Positions 9,130 to 16,444 of a stretch of DNA of 64,000 nucleotides are shown here, piece after piece. A program made the translations under genes and the position numbers. A model generated the notes under the pieces. That model searched no databases. It was not told the DNA's origin and saw only the letters and a list, made by a program, of their open reading frames with translations. Source of the DNA: Nitrososphaerota archaeon (GTDB lineage: Archaea > Thermoproteota > Nitrososphaeria > Nitrososphaerales > UBA183); contig JAFLZE010000002.1 in NCBI GenBank assembly GCA_029785685.1, positions 1 to 64,000 of the forward strand. The letters run 5' to 3'. Numbering within the stretch: position 1 is the stretch's first letter; each line of letters starts with the position of its first letter.

Positions 9130-9230
9130 CGCCGAGAGCCGCCAATGTGGGGGGCGATAAAGCTGCGCTGGGACATGATGCCACTATTCATCTACCGGGG
9201 GCGGAGGAGGCCGGACGAAAGGAGTTGAGT

Positions 9231-9755
9231 GTGAAGAGCATCAGGGTGCTTAGACTAGGGCAGAGATACGTGAGGGATGAAAGGACGCTCACACATCTTT
9301 GCCTGGTTTCTAGGGCGTTGGGGGCAGAGTGTATCTATCTCGAAGATGCGGAGAATGACGTCACGGCCACACTCGATGAAGTGAATAAGACGTGGGGCGG
9401 GGATTTCCACGCCATACTAGGCGCACCGTGGAGGGGGGTGATAAGAGAGGCGAAGAAAGAGGGAAGGAGCGTCGTCCACCTTACCATGTATGGTATGCCC
9501 ATCCAAGATGTGATTCATGACCTTCGAAGCCTGGAGAAATACCTTATTGTCATAGGCGGGCCGAAGGTTCCAGGAAAGGTATACCACGAGGCTGACTTCA
9601 ACGTCGCGGTTACCTCGCAGCCTCACTCGGAGGTGGCCGCCCTTGCTATCATGCTTCACGAGGTCCAGGGCGGGGAAGAGCTTAAGAGGACGTTCAGCCA
9701 AAGTAGACTTAGAATCTTGCCTTCCGCCCGGGGCAAGAGAGTTGTAGAAAATTGA
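9231..9755 (+). CDS. tRNA (cytidine-56 2'-O)-methyltransferase Trm56
   Basis: A 174-residue SPOUT-type enzyme that methylates C56 in the T loop. The archaeal signature VLRLGQRYVRDERTLTHLCL is at the N-terminus, and IGGPKVP and TSQPHSEVAALA match the SAM-binding knot. I chose GTG at 9231 because AAAGGAG is five bases upstream; TTG at 9225 is an alternative. The stop overlaps the next start (TTGA), making this the first gene of a tight trm56-tfe-HD operon. Confidence 0.93.
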   Translation: MKSIRVLRLGQRYVRDERTLTHLCLVSRALGAECIYLEDAENDVTATLDEVNKTWGGDFHAILGAPWRGVIREAKKEGRSVVHLTMYGMPIQDVIHDLRSLEKYLIVIGGPKVPGKVYHEADFNVAVTSQPHSEVAALAIMLHEVQGGEELKRTFSQSRLRILPSARGKRVVEN

Positions 9756-10261
9756 AGATTGAATACGAAGATACCTTTGTGAAGGTCGCCGGACTCATAG
9801 GCGGGCCCGACTACGTCAGGGTGGCAAGGGCGCTCCTAAACAATGAGAACGCCACAGACGAGGAGATTGCGTCCGCCACAGGGCTCAAGATAAAGACGGT
9901 CAGAAAGGCCCTCTACGATCTGTTCGGCCGGAGCCTCATAACCGGGGTCAGGGTCAGAGATCCCAAGAGAGGCTGGTTCGTCTACAGGTGGAAGGCCCAG
10001 AGAGACCAGACGGATGGGTTCATTCAGACCCAGCGGAAGAAAGTTCTGAACAGGCTGAGGCAGCGACTCGAGTATGAAGACATGCACGAGTTCTACCACT
10101 GCGGGACCCCAACCTGCCTGACCAGGACATTCGAAGACGCCATGGAGAACTTCTTCAAGTGCCCAGTCTGCGGCAAGTCCCTGAACCGCCTTGACAACGC
10201 AGAGCTGAAAGATGCCCTGCACTCGAAGATCAAGCAGCTGGAAGAGGAACTCGCCAAGTGA
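9752..10261 (+). CDS. tfe: Transcription initiation factor E, alpha subunit
   Basis: A 169-residue general transcription factor that stabilises open complexes with TBP, TFB and RNA polymerase. The N-terminal winged helix (about 1-90) includes NENATDEEIASATGLKIKTV. A basic linker follows, then a zinc ribbon with HCGTPTC and FKCPVCGKSL. The start is TTG within the upstream stop, and the stop overlaps the next GTG. Length is typical for archaea. Confidence 0.95.
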   Translation: MKIEYEDTFVKVAGLIGGPDYVRVARALLNNENATDEEIASATGLKIKTVRKALYDLFGRSLITGVRVRDPKRGWFVYRWKAQRDQTDGFIQTQRKKVLNRLRQRLEYEDMHEFYHCGTPTCLTRTFEDAMENFFKCPVCGKSLNRLDNAELKDALHSKIKQLEEELAK

Positions 10262-10800
10262 TCACTTCCGAAGGAGAAGCGGAGGCGCTCCATCGGAAGT
10301 ACGGCAGCGATGAAGGAATCGTCCTGCACTGCAGGACTGTGACCAAGGTCGCGTTGGTCCTAGCTGAAGAGTTCAGGAGACGTGGGTATGCGATAGACGA
10401 CAAAGCGGTGCGTGTCGCAGCCATGCTCCACGACATCGGGAGGTCGAGAATCCAGACTGTCAAGCATGGTGTAGAGGGGGCAGGGATTGCGGAGAGGGAA
10501 GGAGCAGGGAAGAAGGTCGCTGGGATAATCCAGAGGCATGTAGGAGCTGGGATTTCTCCCGAGGAGGCAAAGTCGCTCGGGTTGCCAGACCTGGACTACA
10601 TACCCCGGACTCTGGAAGAAAGGGTCGTCTGCTTCGCAGATAAGATGGTCGACGGAGACAAGGTCAGGCCCTTCGAGGAAGAGGTGCGCAGGTTCACGGC
10701 CAAGAAGCACGATGTGGCACGCCTCCTAGGCCTCAAAGAGAGGCTCTGGGAAGAGCTCGGTGAGGACCCTGAAAAAGTCGTCTTCGACAATGTGAAATAG
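10258..10800 (+). CDS. HD-domain metal-dependent phosphohydrolase
   Basis: A 180-residue protein with the HD superfamily metal ligands: His near residue 24 (VLHCRTVT), the AAMLHDIGRSR doublet and the distal FADKMVDGDK Asp. Such proteins hydrolyse nucleotides or cyclic phosphodiesters; the substrate here is unknown. GTG overlaps the tfe stop by four bases, indicating coupled translation. Confidence 0.88.
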   Translation: MITSEGEAEALHRKYGSDEGIVLHCRTVTKVALVLAEEFRRRGYAIDDKAVRVAAMLHDIGRSRIQTVKHGVEGAGIAEREGAGKKVAGIIQRHVGAGISPEEAKSLGLPDLDYIPRTLEERVVCFADKMVDGDKVRPFEEEVRRFTAKKHDVARLLGLKERLWEELGEDPEKVVFDNVK

Positions 10801-10822
10801 TTGCGGCCCCGGCGACCTAACC

Positions 10823-10933
10823 ATGGCATCCTGCATCTGTAAGGTCTGCAGGCACAAGGACTACGAAAGTTGCTCGAACTGCACCTGCTGCAGATACCAG
10901 CGGGCGGCATGCATGCAGGTCCCTGGGCGCTGA
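10823..10933 (+). CDS. Tiny cysteine-rich protein, putative zinc binder
   Basis: A 36-residue frame starting MASCICKVCRHKDYES, with eight cysteines and one histidine spaced C-x-C-x2-C-x-H-x5-C-x2-C-x-CC-x6-C. That density is hard to obtain by chance and suggests one compact metal site. It starts 22 bases after the HD gene, so it may be the last gene of that operon. No family is recognised and no clear ribosome-binding site is seen, so expression is uncertain. Confidence 0.55.
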   Translation: MASCICKVCRHKDYESCSNCTCCRYQRAACMQVPGR

Positions 10934-11016
10934 TGACTGAAGCGTCAGAAGCCCCGGATGACTAGCTTGACGAGAACCCCGAAGCATATAAGAGCTAACT
11001 CATCCGAGCCCATCGA

Positions 11017-11134
11017 AGCGAGGTGGGGAAGCCAGACCCCCCGTGGGGGTAAGGATCATCCCGGCGGGCTCATAACCCGCAGAGCGGAGATCGGGCGAAA
11101 AACCCGACCGTGCGTTCAAATCCTCCCCTCGCTA
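11017..11134 (+). tRNA. Initiator tRNA-Met (CAT) with two non-canonical introns
   Basis: The acceptor AGCGAGG/CCTCGCT has the A1-U72 pair, and the anticodon stem GCGGG/CCCGC has the three G-C pairs of initiators; CAT is at 11071-11073. The D stem is GGGA/TCCC (11026-11029, 11059-11062). Intron 1 interrupts the D loop: about 18 nt, roughly 11036-11053, with edges ambiguous by two bases. Intron 2, 11090-11113 (24 nt), splits the T stem before its last pair. Removing it restores GGAGG-TTCAAAT-CCTCC. Intron 2 forms a bulge-helix-bulge with AG^A and GC^G bulges. The mature RNA is about 76 nt. A TATA box (CATATAAG) lies at 10985-10992. Confidence 0.9.
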
Positions 11135-11298
11135 CTTCTGCAACAGGATGCATAACTCCATGTAGCAACAGCAAGTGTGAATCACGCAGTCGTGTGGCTT
11201 CGCATCTGACTGTGAACCGCGGCTCGATTGGTGGCGCCAGAGAACAGGCGCGAGTTTTATATCGGATTGTGATGTCCTGCAAGATGCGCTAGAGGAAC

Positions 11299-11640
11299 TT
11301 GAGCGAGATAAAGGCAATACACGTGGTGCATGCGACGTGGTGCCCACACTGCCACCCGACCACGGTAGAACCGATGAAAGCAAAGGCCGCGGAGCTAGGG
11401 GTGGACTTCTACGATTACGATATAGACAACCCTGAGCAAGCGAACAAGGCGGACGACCTCGTTAGAGGCCACGGCGACTGGGCGGAAGACTATCTGATAC
11501 CCCAGGTGTTCCTGGAGATGAGGGACGGGACGCTACGTCACGTCCTAAGCGGCTACTCTGAAGGAGTAGAACTCACCAAACGCGGGGTCGAGAATCTGCT
11601 GAAAAGCCCTTACTTTGACGGTGATACATCTGCAAGATAG
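11299..11640 (+). CDS. Thioredoxin/glutaredoxin-like redox protein
   Basis: A 113-residue thioredoxin-fold protein with the active-site motif ATWCPHCHP near residue 16 and a cis-Pro region IPQVFLEM. Reduction or isomerisation of disulfides is likely. The start is TTG at 11299, close after AGAGGA; a TATA box (TTTTATAT, 11254-11261) lies 38-45 bases upstream. It overlaps the next gene by 26 bases. Confidence 0.82.
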   Translation: MSEIKAIHVVHATWCPHCHPTTVEPMKAKAAELGVDFYDYDIDNPEQANKADDLVRGHGDWAEDYLIPQVFLEMRDGTLRHVLSGYSEGVELTKRGVENLLKSPYFDGDTSAR

Positions 11641-12082
11641 CATAGTAGAGATAGCGCGCTCGTTCCTGGCGACCACGGTGAAGTGTCAGCATTGTGGCGG
11701 CCAGGCTGCAATGGAGTACGTTGGGGATGGCTCGATTGGGCTGCACGTCTGCCCGGAGAGATATGTCTCGAGGATAATCGGGTATGGAAGCCAGTTTGAC
11801 ACGGGCCGCTTCATGGGGTTCGTGCAGAAGGCCATCCAGGGAGCGCAGGAAGTCGAGGCGGGAGACATCAGGGTCGCGAGTCGTTACGCCTGGGATCTGG
11901 GGCTCGCCAGAGAGAGCAACGACCCGATTCTCAAGGAGATGTACTGGACACAGAACTATCGCAGAACGAGGAGCGAAGACCCCGACGGGGTGGGGGTCTT
12001 TTTCTGTGCCAATGGGGATTCCTTCTTCATCCAGCCGCTAAAGAACGATGAAAGACTCTGTGGTAAGTGCAGAACGTCATAG
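11615..12082 (+). CDS. Conserved-looking zinc-binding protein of unknown function
   Basis: A 155-residue protein with CQHC near residue 24, HVC near residue 45 and a C-terminal LCGKC, so a metal site built from both ends is possible. The middle is soluble and mixed. No family is recognised. It starts inside the thioredoxin gene (TTG at 11615, or GTG at 11621) and probably shares its mRNA, hinting at a redox partner. Its 3' end overlaps the convergent tiaS by six bases. Confidence 0.7.
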   Translation: MTVIHLQDSIVEIARSFLATTVKCQHCGGQAAMEYVGDGSIGLHVCPERYVSRIIGYGSQFDTGRFMGFVQKAIQGAQEVEAGDIRVASRYAWDLGLARESNDPILKEMYWTQNYRRTRSEDPDGVGVFFCANGDSFFIQPLKNDERLCGKCRTS

Positions 12083-13252
12083 GAAAGGCATAGCACTGCA
12101 CCAGCCGTCGACCGGCTTCGCCTCCCCATAGACCTCGAGGCCGTATCTGATGAGAGGCTTGGTCAGATGCCTGTTAGCCCTGGGGGACGAGATGTATACC
12201 CCTGTCTCCAGCCTGCCCTGGGTGCATCTCACCTCCAGTTTCTCCAGGTTGAGGACTTTCGGGTGGCGGGCCGTGGCCCTCCGTACCCCCCCGGATACAC
12301 GGACAGTGTCACCTTTACCCAGCAGCTTGGCCGAACGTCTGAGGTCTCCTGTGGGTTCGTAGGCGGCGACCGACCGCCTTCGCCCCCTATCGATGATTGT
12401 GATGTAAACGTGCCCGCCTTCGCCAACGCTCACCTGATCGACAGTCCCGTCGACCCAGCCCGACGAGTAGACTTTCCAGTCCAGCGCCCTCTGAACGTGA
12501 GCATCGGTGTGCTGGTTGGATATGTACACCATGTACCCTTCCAAGGGTTCGTCATATCTCAGCATGCCGAAGCCCCTGATTACGCTGGACGGAGAGTCGC
12601 CCCGGATTCCGACGAACACGGGGTCAGGCCCGTGGGGGGCGACCAGGACCTTCCTCTTCTGATAGTCGTAGCTGTTGAAGGCGTGAGGGAACAGCCTAGC
12701 GTCCATCTTCTTGACCGAAGAGCTGTCGATGAGACGCTTGGTGCCCCAGTTCTCCCTACGCCTGTAGCCTATCAGTTCGTAGGTGTGGTCGGAGTGGCAG
12801 TCGAAGCCCAGGGACGCGGCAGCCCCGACTATACCCATCCCGTTCCCAAGCTCAAGGGTCCTTCCCCCAAGCCCCTCGATGAGCTTTCGAACCCTGTGGG
12901 GACTGACTACTGCAGCTAGTGCGTCCTGATAGAGGCCCCTGAAGCCCTCGGCTTTGGAGGGGTCGTCAAGGAAGACCATCCCTGAGTTAGCCCCGCCGCT
13001 GACGTCTGACAATTCCTTGACCTTCTCAGAGAGGGACTGGAAGACCGTGTCCGGGTTGTCTCCCTCAAGCGTCAGACACACCGCTGCGTTCCCTCGTGTT
13101 TTGAACGGGATGTTTGGGTTAAGCCTGACCAGACGAGGGTAGGCACACACTCTGACTTCTGGGTCCAAGTCAGAAGCGATCCGGTAGGCAAGGTACGTTG
13201 TGCAGTAACCCCGTGAGGAGTCGGTGTCGTCAACACCCACGAGGAAGCGCAT
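12077..13252 (-). CDS. tiaS: tRNA-Ile2 2-agmatinylcytidine synthetase
   Basis: A 391-residue archaeal enzyme that attaches agmatine to C34 of tRNA-Ile2 so that it reads AUA. The N-terminus FLVGVDDTDSSRGYCTTYL is the ATP/kinase signature. GNGMGIVGAAAS, an OB-fold and a late ANRHLTKPLIR motif follow. The C-terminal zinc ribbon usual before that last motif seems reduced to one cysteine (VRCTQGRLETG). A TATA box (CTTAAAAC, near 13276-13283) about 27 bases upstream gives a leaderless ATG. Confidence 0.93.
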   Translation of the reverse strand: MRFLVGVDDTDSSRGYCTTYLAYRIASDLDPEVRVCAYPRLVRLNPNIPFKTRGNAAVCLTLEGDNPDTVFQSLSEKVKELSDVSGGANSGMVFLDDPSKAEGFRGLYQDALAAVVSPHRVRKLIEGLGGRTLELGNGMGIVGAAASLGFDCHSDHTYELIGYRRRENWGTKRLIDSSSVKKMDARLFPHAFNSYDYQKRKVLVAPHGPDPVFVGIRGDSPSSVIRGFGMLRYDEPLEGYMVYISNQHTDAHVQRALDWKVYSSGWVDGTVDQVSVGEGGHVYITIIDRGRRRSVAAYEPTGDLRRSAKLLGKGDTVRVSGGVRRATARHPKVLNLEKLEVRCTQGRLETGVYISSPRANRHLTKPLIRYGLEVYGEAKPVDGWCSAMPFL

Positions 13253-13294
13253 GAGAAGAGACGCTGGCCTAGGATGTTTTAAGCGTGGGATGAC

Positions 13295-13528
13295 CTACGC
13301 GTCGACAACGATCATGGTGAGGGTGCTCCTCACCTTGTCGAGGCGCCTGATGTTCCAGGTGATGGTCTCCTTGACCTTCTCCATGGTGTCCGCTTCTACC
13401 CTTGCCACTATGTCATACACGCCATAGACGACATAGACTTCCTTGACGTTGGCAATCTCTCTCAGCTTCTTGAGAAGATCCTCTTCAGCGCCGAGGTCAG
13501 CATTGACTAGTACGAACGCCTGTGGCAT
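13295..13528 (-). CDS. Stand-alone Lrp/AsnC ligand-binding domain protein
   Basis: A 77-residue protein matching the RAM/ligand-binding domain of Lrp/AsnC regulators (MPQAFVLVNADLGAEEDLL, then VYVVYGVYDIVARVEA). It lacks the DNA-binding half. Such single-domain forms assemble into ring-like oligomers and may modulate full-length Lrp proteins or sense amino acids. A TATA-like TTAATACTC lies 40-50 bases upstream. The frame stays open upstream, but that part is not protein-like. Confidence 0.85.
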   Translation of the reverse strand: MPQAFVLVNADLGAEEDLLKKLREIANVKEVYVVYGVYDIVARVEADTMEKVKETITWNIRRLDKVRSTLTMIVVDA

Positions 13529-13817
13529 GGCCACCCAATAGCCCCCTGTTTCCAACGGATATTTACGACGAGTATTAATCCTTGCGCCCAGATTCTCCAA
13601 GTCTAGCCGCAGCGACTGACCCGGAGATGGTTGCTTGACCAAGGCTGTGGTGGCGAGGGTTTCCCGACAGCCAGGCTTCTGTTCAAACTGAGTCTGCCGC
13701 AGCTTGCGGTCGACCAGCTTCAAGAGGGCCTGGACAGGGTGCGTCTTTGGAGCCAGTGTCGTCGGCTGCACCGACACCACCTTAAGTGAGCCCGAGCCGG
13801 CCCCGAACTGAAGCCGC

Positions 13818-14351
13818 ATGCTAGGAGTGTTCGCCCTCGAGATGGGACAGGATGACCCAACCAAGTGCACCGCGCGGAAGATGGTCAATATGGACCTGGC
13901 CAAGGGTGTGAGCAGGAAGTTCCATGCCTCTGACAAGGTGGTAGTCCTGAATCCCTGGGCGCATCGGGTCCTCTCTTCTCCGGATAAGGGCGCGAAGGCG
14001 GTCCTCGTTGTCGACGCTTCATGGAACCAGGCGCAGGAGGTGTTCTTCAGGAAGCTAGGAGGGAAGCATAGGAGGCTCCCCGTCCTTTTGGCGGCGAACC
14101 CCACCAATTACTCCAAAGCAGGAGTGCTCAGCTCGTTGGAAGCAGTCTCGGCCACGATGTACATACTCGGCGAAGTCGAAGAGGCTGAGAGATACCTCAG
14201 CATATACAAGTGGGGCCCGACCTTTCTTACCCTCAACCAGGAACCGCTGGAAGCCTACCGCCGGGCAAGGACGGAAGGGAAGGTGCGGCAAGTTGAGAGA
14301 GAGTTTTTCCCTCACCTCTTCGCGTCTGACTCCCTCCAGCGCGAAGAATGA
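13818..14351 (+). CDS. tsr3: Tsr3-family rRNA aminocarboxypropyltransferase
   Basis: A 177-residue SPOUT-like enzyme that adds the acp group to small-subunit rRNA. MGQDDPTKCTARKM near the N-terminus is the family signature, and VLVVDASWNQA and LPVLLAANPTNYSK match its core. CTTAAGTG (about 13780-13787) is the likely TATA box, giving a leader of about nine bases. Confidence 0.92.
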   Translation: MLGVFALEMGQDDPTKCTARKMVNMDLAKGVSRKFHASDKVVVLNPWAHRVLSSPDKGAKAVLVVDASWNQAQEVFFRKLGGKHRRLPVLLAANPTNYSKAGVLSSLEAVSATMYILGEVEEAERYLSIYKWGPTFLTLNQEPLEAYRRARTEGKVRQVEREFFPHLFASDSLQREE

Positions 14352-14814
14352 TGCATCTCCAGGGTACGGTTCGCGAAGCACTCCCACCAGGAACTCGGAG
14401 AGCGCACAGCGGCCTTTCTGGGGCGTAGGCGCACGCTCTCATAGCGGCCCTCCTCACCTCTGGATCGTCTGCGGCCCTTGCCCTTTCAACTTGTTGGGAG
14501 CCCTCCATCCGAGTCGTTGGGCCACTTCGCGAGAGAGCGGACTGTGTATCGACCGTTTAAGTCACCCCTTGCGTGAAGTTGGTTCTATGAAAGCGCATAG
14601 GCGTCTTCCGGCAATGAACGGGGCGAATGGGTAGACCGAGGATAACCTTCTCTCCTGACTGCGCTGAGATACGTCACATTCTCGGCCAGACGCCCGGTGC
14701 CGAGCTTGGCCATATCCGAGAGGGACTCTCCCAACTGAGAGATGCGGCCTGGCTACTGTTCCTGCTAAACCCCCTTTCGCCCTTCAGTAACGGTTAACTG
14801 AGGGCGGTCTGTAA
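14352..14814. other. Non-coding stretch before RNase P RNA
   Basis: No convincing protein gene. A TATA-like GTTTAAG occurs near 14550 and could drive a short RNA or a longer leader. GGTTAACT near 14792-14799 is about 26 bases before the predicted RNase P RNA start and is the better promoter candidate. Otherwise I see nothing definite. Confidence 0.4.
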
Positions 14815-15115
14815 TGCGTGGCCGACGCGAGCCGGTGGACGGGCCACGGGGATCTCCTGGGGAAGTTCCTCCCTCGCTGCAGGACGCACGGCGCCAGGAG
14901 GCGCGACCGGAGACGGTCGGCTCCAGAACAGAAACGGAACCCGACCCACCACGAGCGGTGATGGGGCGACCTTGAGGTCGGTGGGATGCGGGATGAAACG
15001 GCTGACCCGTGCGGAGCAAGGCCAAATGTGGCCGATGAAGTGCCTGCGACAGGCCAAGGTAGGCCGCTGAGCGGAATCCCGTCTAGAACAGAAGGAGGAC
15101 TACGGCCGGCACGAG
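14815..15115 (+). ncRNA. rnpB: RNase P RNA
   Basis: The catalytic RNA that trims tRNA 5' ends. Universally conserved blocks are present in the right order: GGGGAAGTTCCTCC (P4 5' strand, about 14859-14872), the GATGAAACGG block (about 14992-15001), GGAGCAAGGCCAAAT (15016-15030), GTAGGCCGCTGAG (15059-15071) and ACAGAAGGAGGACTA (15088-15102, P4 3' strand). GGCCG near 14820 can pair with CGGCC near 15104 for P1. The ends are approximate. An archaeal type A RNA is likely from its size. Confidence 0.92.
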
Positions 15116-15272
15116 TCGAATTCCTCGGCGGAGGGGAGACCCCCCGCCGGGGCTGATTCACTCCCCATTCACTCTTGGGCGCACCCGCGAGGTGACGGAC
15201 TGTCTGGCGGGCGTGGAGCTGTATGGGTTGGCGTCCAGAAGAGTGATAAGCGGTATAGTCGATCGGCGCCGC

Positions 15273-16001
15273 GTGGAGAGAATCAGGTCAGACGTCGAAG
15301 GCCTCGATGAGGTCTTGAGGGGCGGATTCATACCAGGTAGTTGCGTCGTCATTTCAGGCGGGCCGGGGAGTGGGAAATCCACGCTCTGTTCGCAGTTTCT
15401 CTTCAACGGGTACAAGAATCACGGAGAGGGCGGAATCTACGTCACATGTACCGAGAGTCCGGAGGAAGTCAAGAACAATTTCAGGGACCATGGATGGGAT
15501 GTTGATAGTGCCATCAAAAATGGAAAGATGAAAGTCATTGATATGAGACCTGTGGTCGCCACCGAGTCAGGACTGATTACCCGCAACGAAGCCGTCTTCC
15601 AAGGCGAAAAGATGCCATTCAGTGTTGTCGCGAAGGCCACCCTCGACGAGATAAAGCGTGCCCATGCGAAGAGGGTGGTCATCGACTCGTTGACCACTGT
15701 AGAGATGCAATACAAGGACCAGTTCGAGGTCAGACAGGGCCTGCTCGGGCTGATCCAGGGGCTCTCATCCGAGGACTGCGTCAGTCTCTTGATTGTCGAG
15801 TCGATAGGGCCTCATAGAGGGATTCCTGTGGAGTGGGCGCTGTCCCACGGAGCGATTCAGCTGAACTATTCGAATGAAAACTCCGAAGTCGTGAGGTCGA
15901 TACAAGTGGTGAAGATGAGGAGGACGGCCCACGACCAGACGGTCTATGGGATGGAGATTACGAATGAAGGAATCGTAGTTCACACTGACGTTCGAGTCTG
16001 A
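15273..16001 (+). CDS. Single-domain KaiC/RecA-superfamily ATPase
   Basis: A 242-residue ATPase with Walker A GGPGSGKST, the usual SDVEGLDEVLRGGF lead-in, and a Walker B-like RVVIDSLTT. Archaea use such proteins as signalling or regulatory ATPases. GTG at 15273 puts the start just before the conserved domain; GTG at 15243 and 15192 are longer alternatives. It faces a small winged-helix gene and, beyond it, a V4R protein with a degenerate KaiC domain, which suggests one signalling cluster. Confidence 0.88.
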   Translation: MERIRSDVEGLDEVLRGGFIPGSCVVISGGPGSGKSTLCSQFLFNGYKNHGEGGIYVTCTESPEEVKNNFRDHGWDVDSAIKNGKMKVIDMRPVVATESGLITRNEAVFQGEKMPFSVVAKATLDEIKRAHAKRVVIDSLTTVEMQYKDQFEVRQGLLGLIQGLSSEDCVSLLIVESIGPHRGIPVEWALSHGAIQLNYSNENSEVVRSIQVVKMRRTAHDQTVYGMEITNEGIVVHTDVRV

Positions 16002-16004
16002 AAC

Positions 16005-16340
16005 TCAGTAGAGCCTGGCCATCCTGAACAGCACTTTTTTCCCAGCCCTGGCGCGAGTCAGGGCGCCGAGCCTCACGAGTTGGTTGAGATAGATGGTCTC
16101 GACACTCCTGTTCCTCTCTGTCTTCTTGCTTACCGTGGTGGCGTCAGCTTCGCCGAGGGCCTGCATGGCTCGCAGAGTCCGGGCGAGCGAAGTGGGGAGA
16201 TTGTCGAACCGGTAACCAGACGCTTCGGTCATCGGCGAACCTGATAGTGCATCTGCACCTGACCTAAAGGACACTTCGAGGTCGCTCATACGCTTCTCGA
16301 GCATCATCAGTCTCTTCACTATCTCTTCTTGGCCACTCAT
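16005..16340 (-). CDS. Small winged-helix DNA-binding protein
   Basis: A 111-residue protein with an N-terminal coiled-coil-like helix (EEIVKRLMMLEKRMSDLE) and a C-terminal winged helix (LPTSLARTLRAMQALGEADATTVSKKT...) of the archaeal predicted-regulator type. The start is ATG at 16340, or TTG at 16349, which has GGAGG at good spacing. A TATA (TTTAATT, about 16380) is upstream. It lies between the KaiC and V4R genes, so it may be their output regulator (inference). Confidence 0.82.
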   Translation of the reverse strand: MSGQEEIVKRLMMLEKRMSDLEVSFRSGADALSGSPMTEASGYRFDNLPTSLARTLRAMQALGEADATTVSKKTERNRSVETIYLNQLVRLGALTRARAGKKVLFRMARLY

Positions 16341-16444
16341 GTTAGACAAGTAGTCCTTCCTCCGCGGGAACTGTTCAACAATTAAACCCTTCTGCAGATT
16401 GCGCATCCCTAACAGTTAAACCGAAGGGGCGTCATGACTGCGTT

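Noticed and set aside
13529..14107. Long N-terminal extension of the Lrp-like gene to 270 residues
   Set aside because: The extension is antisense to tsr3, is not protein-like, and the Lrp domain begins neatly at ATG 13528.
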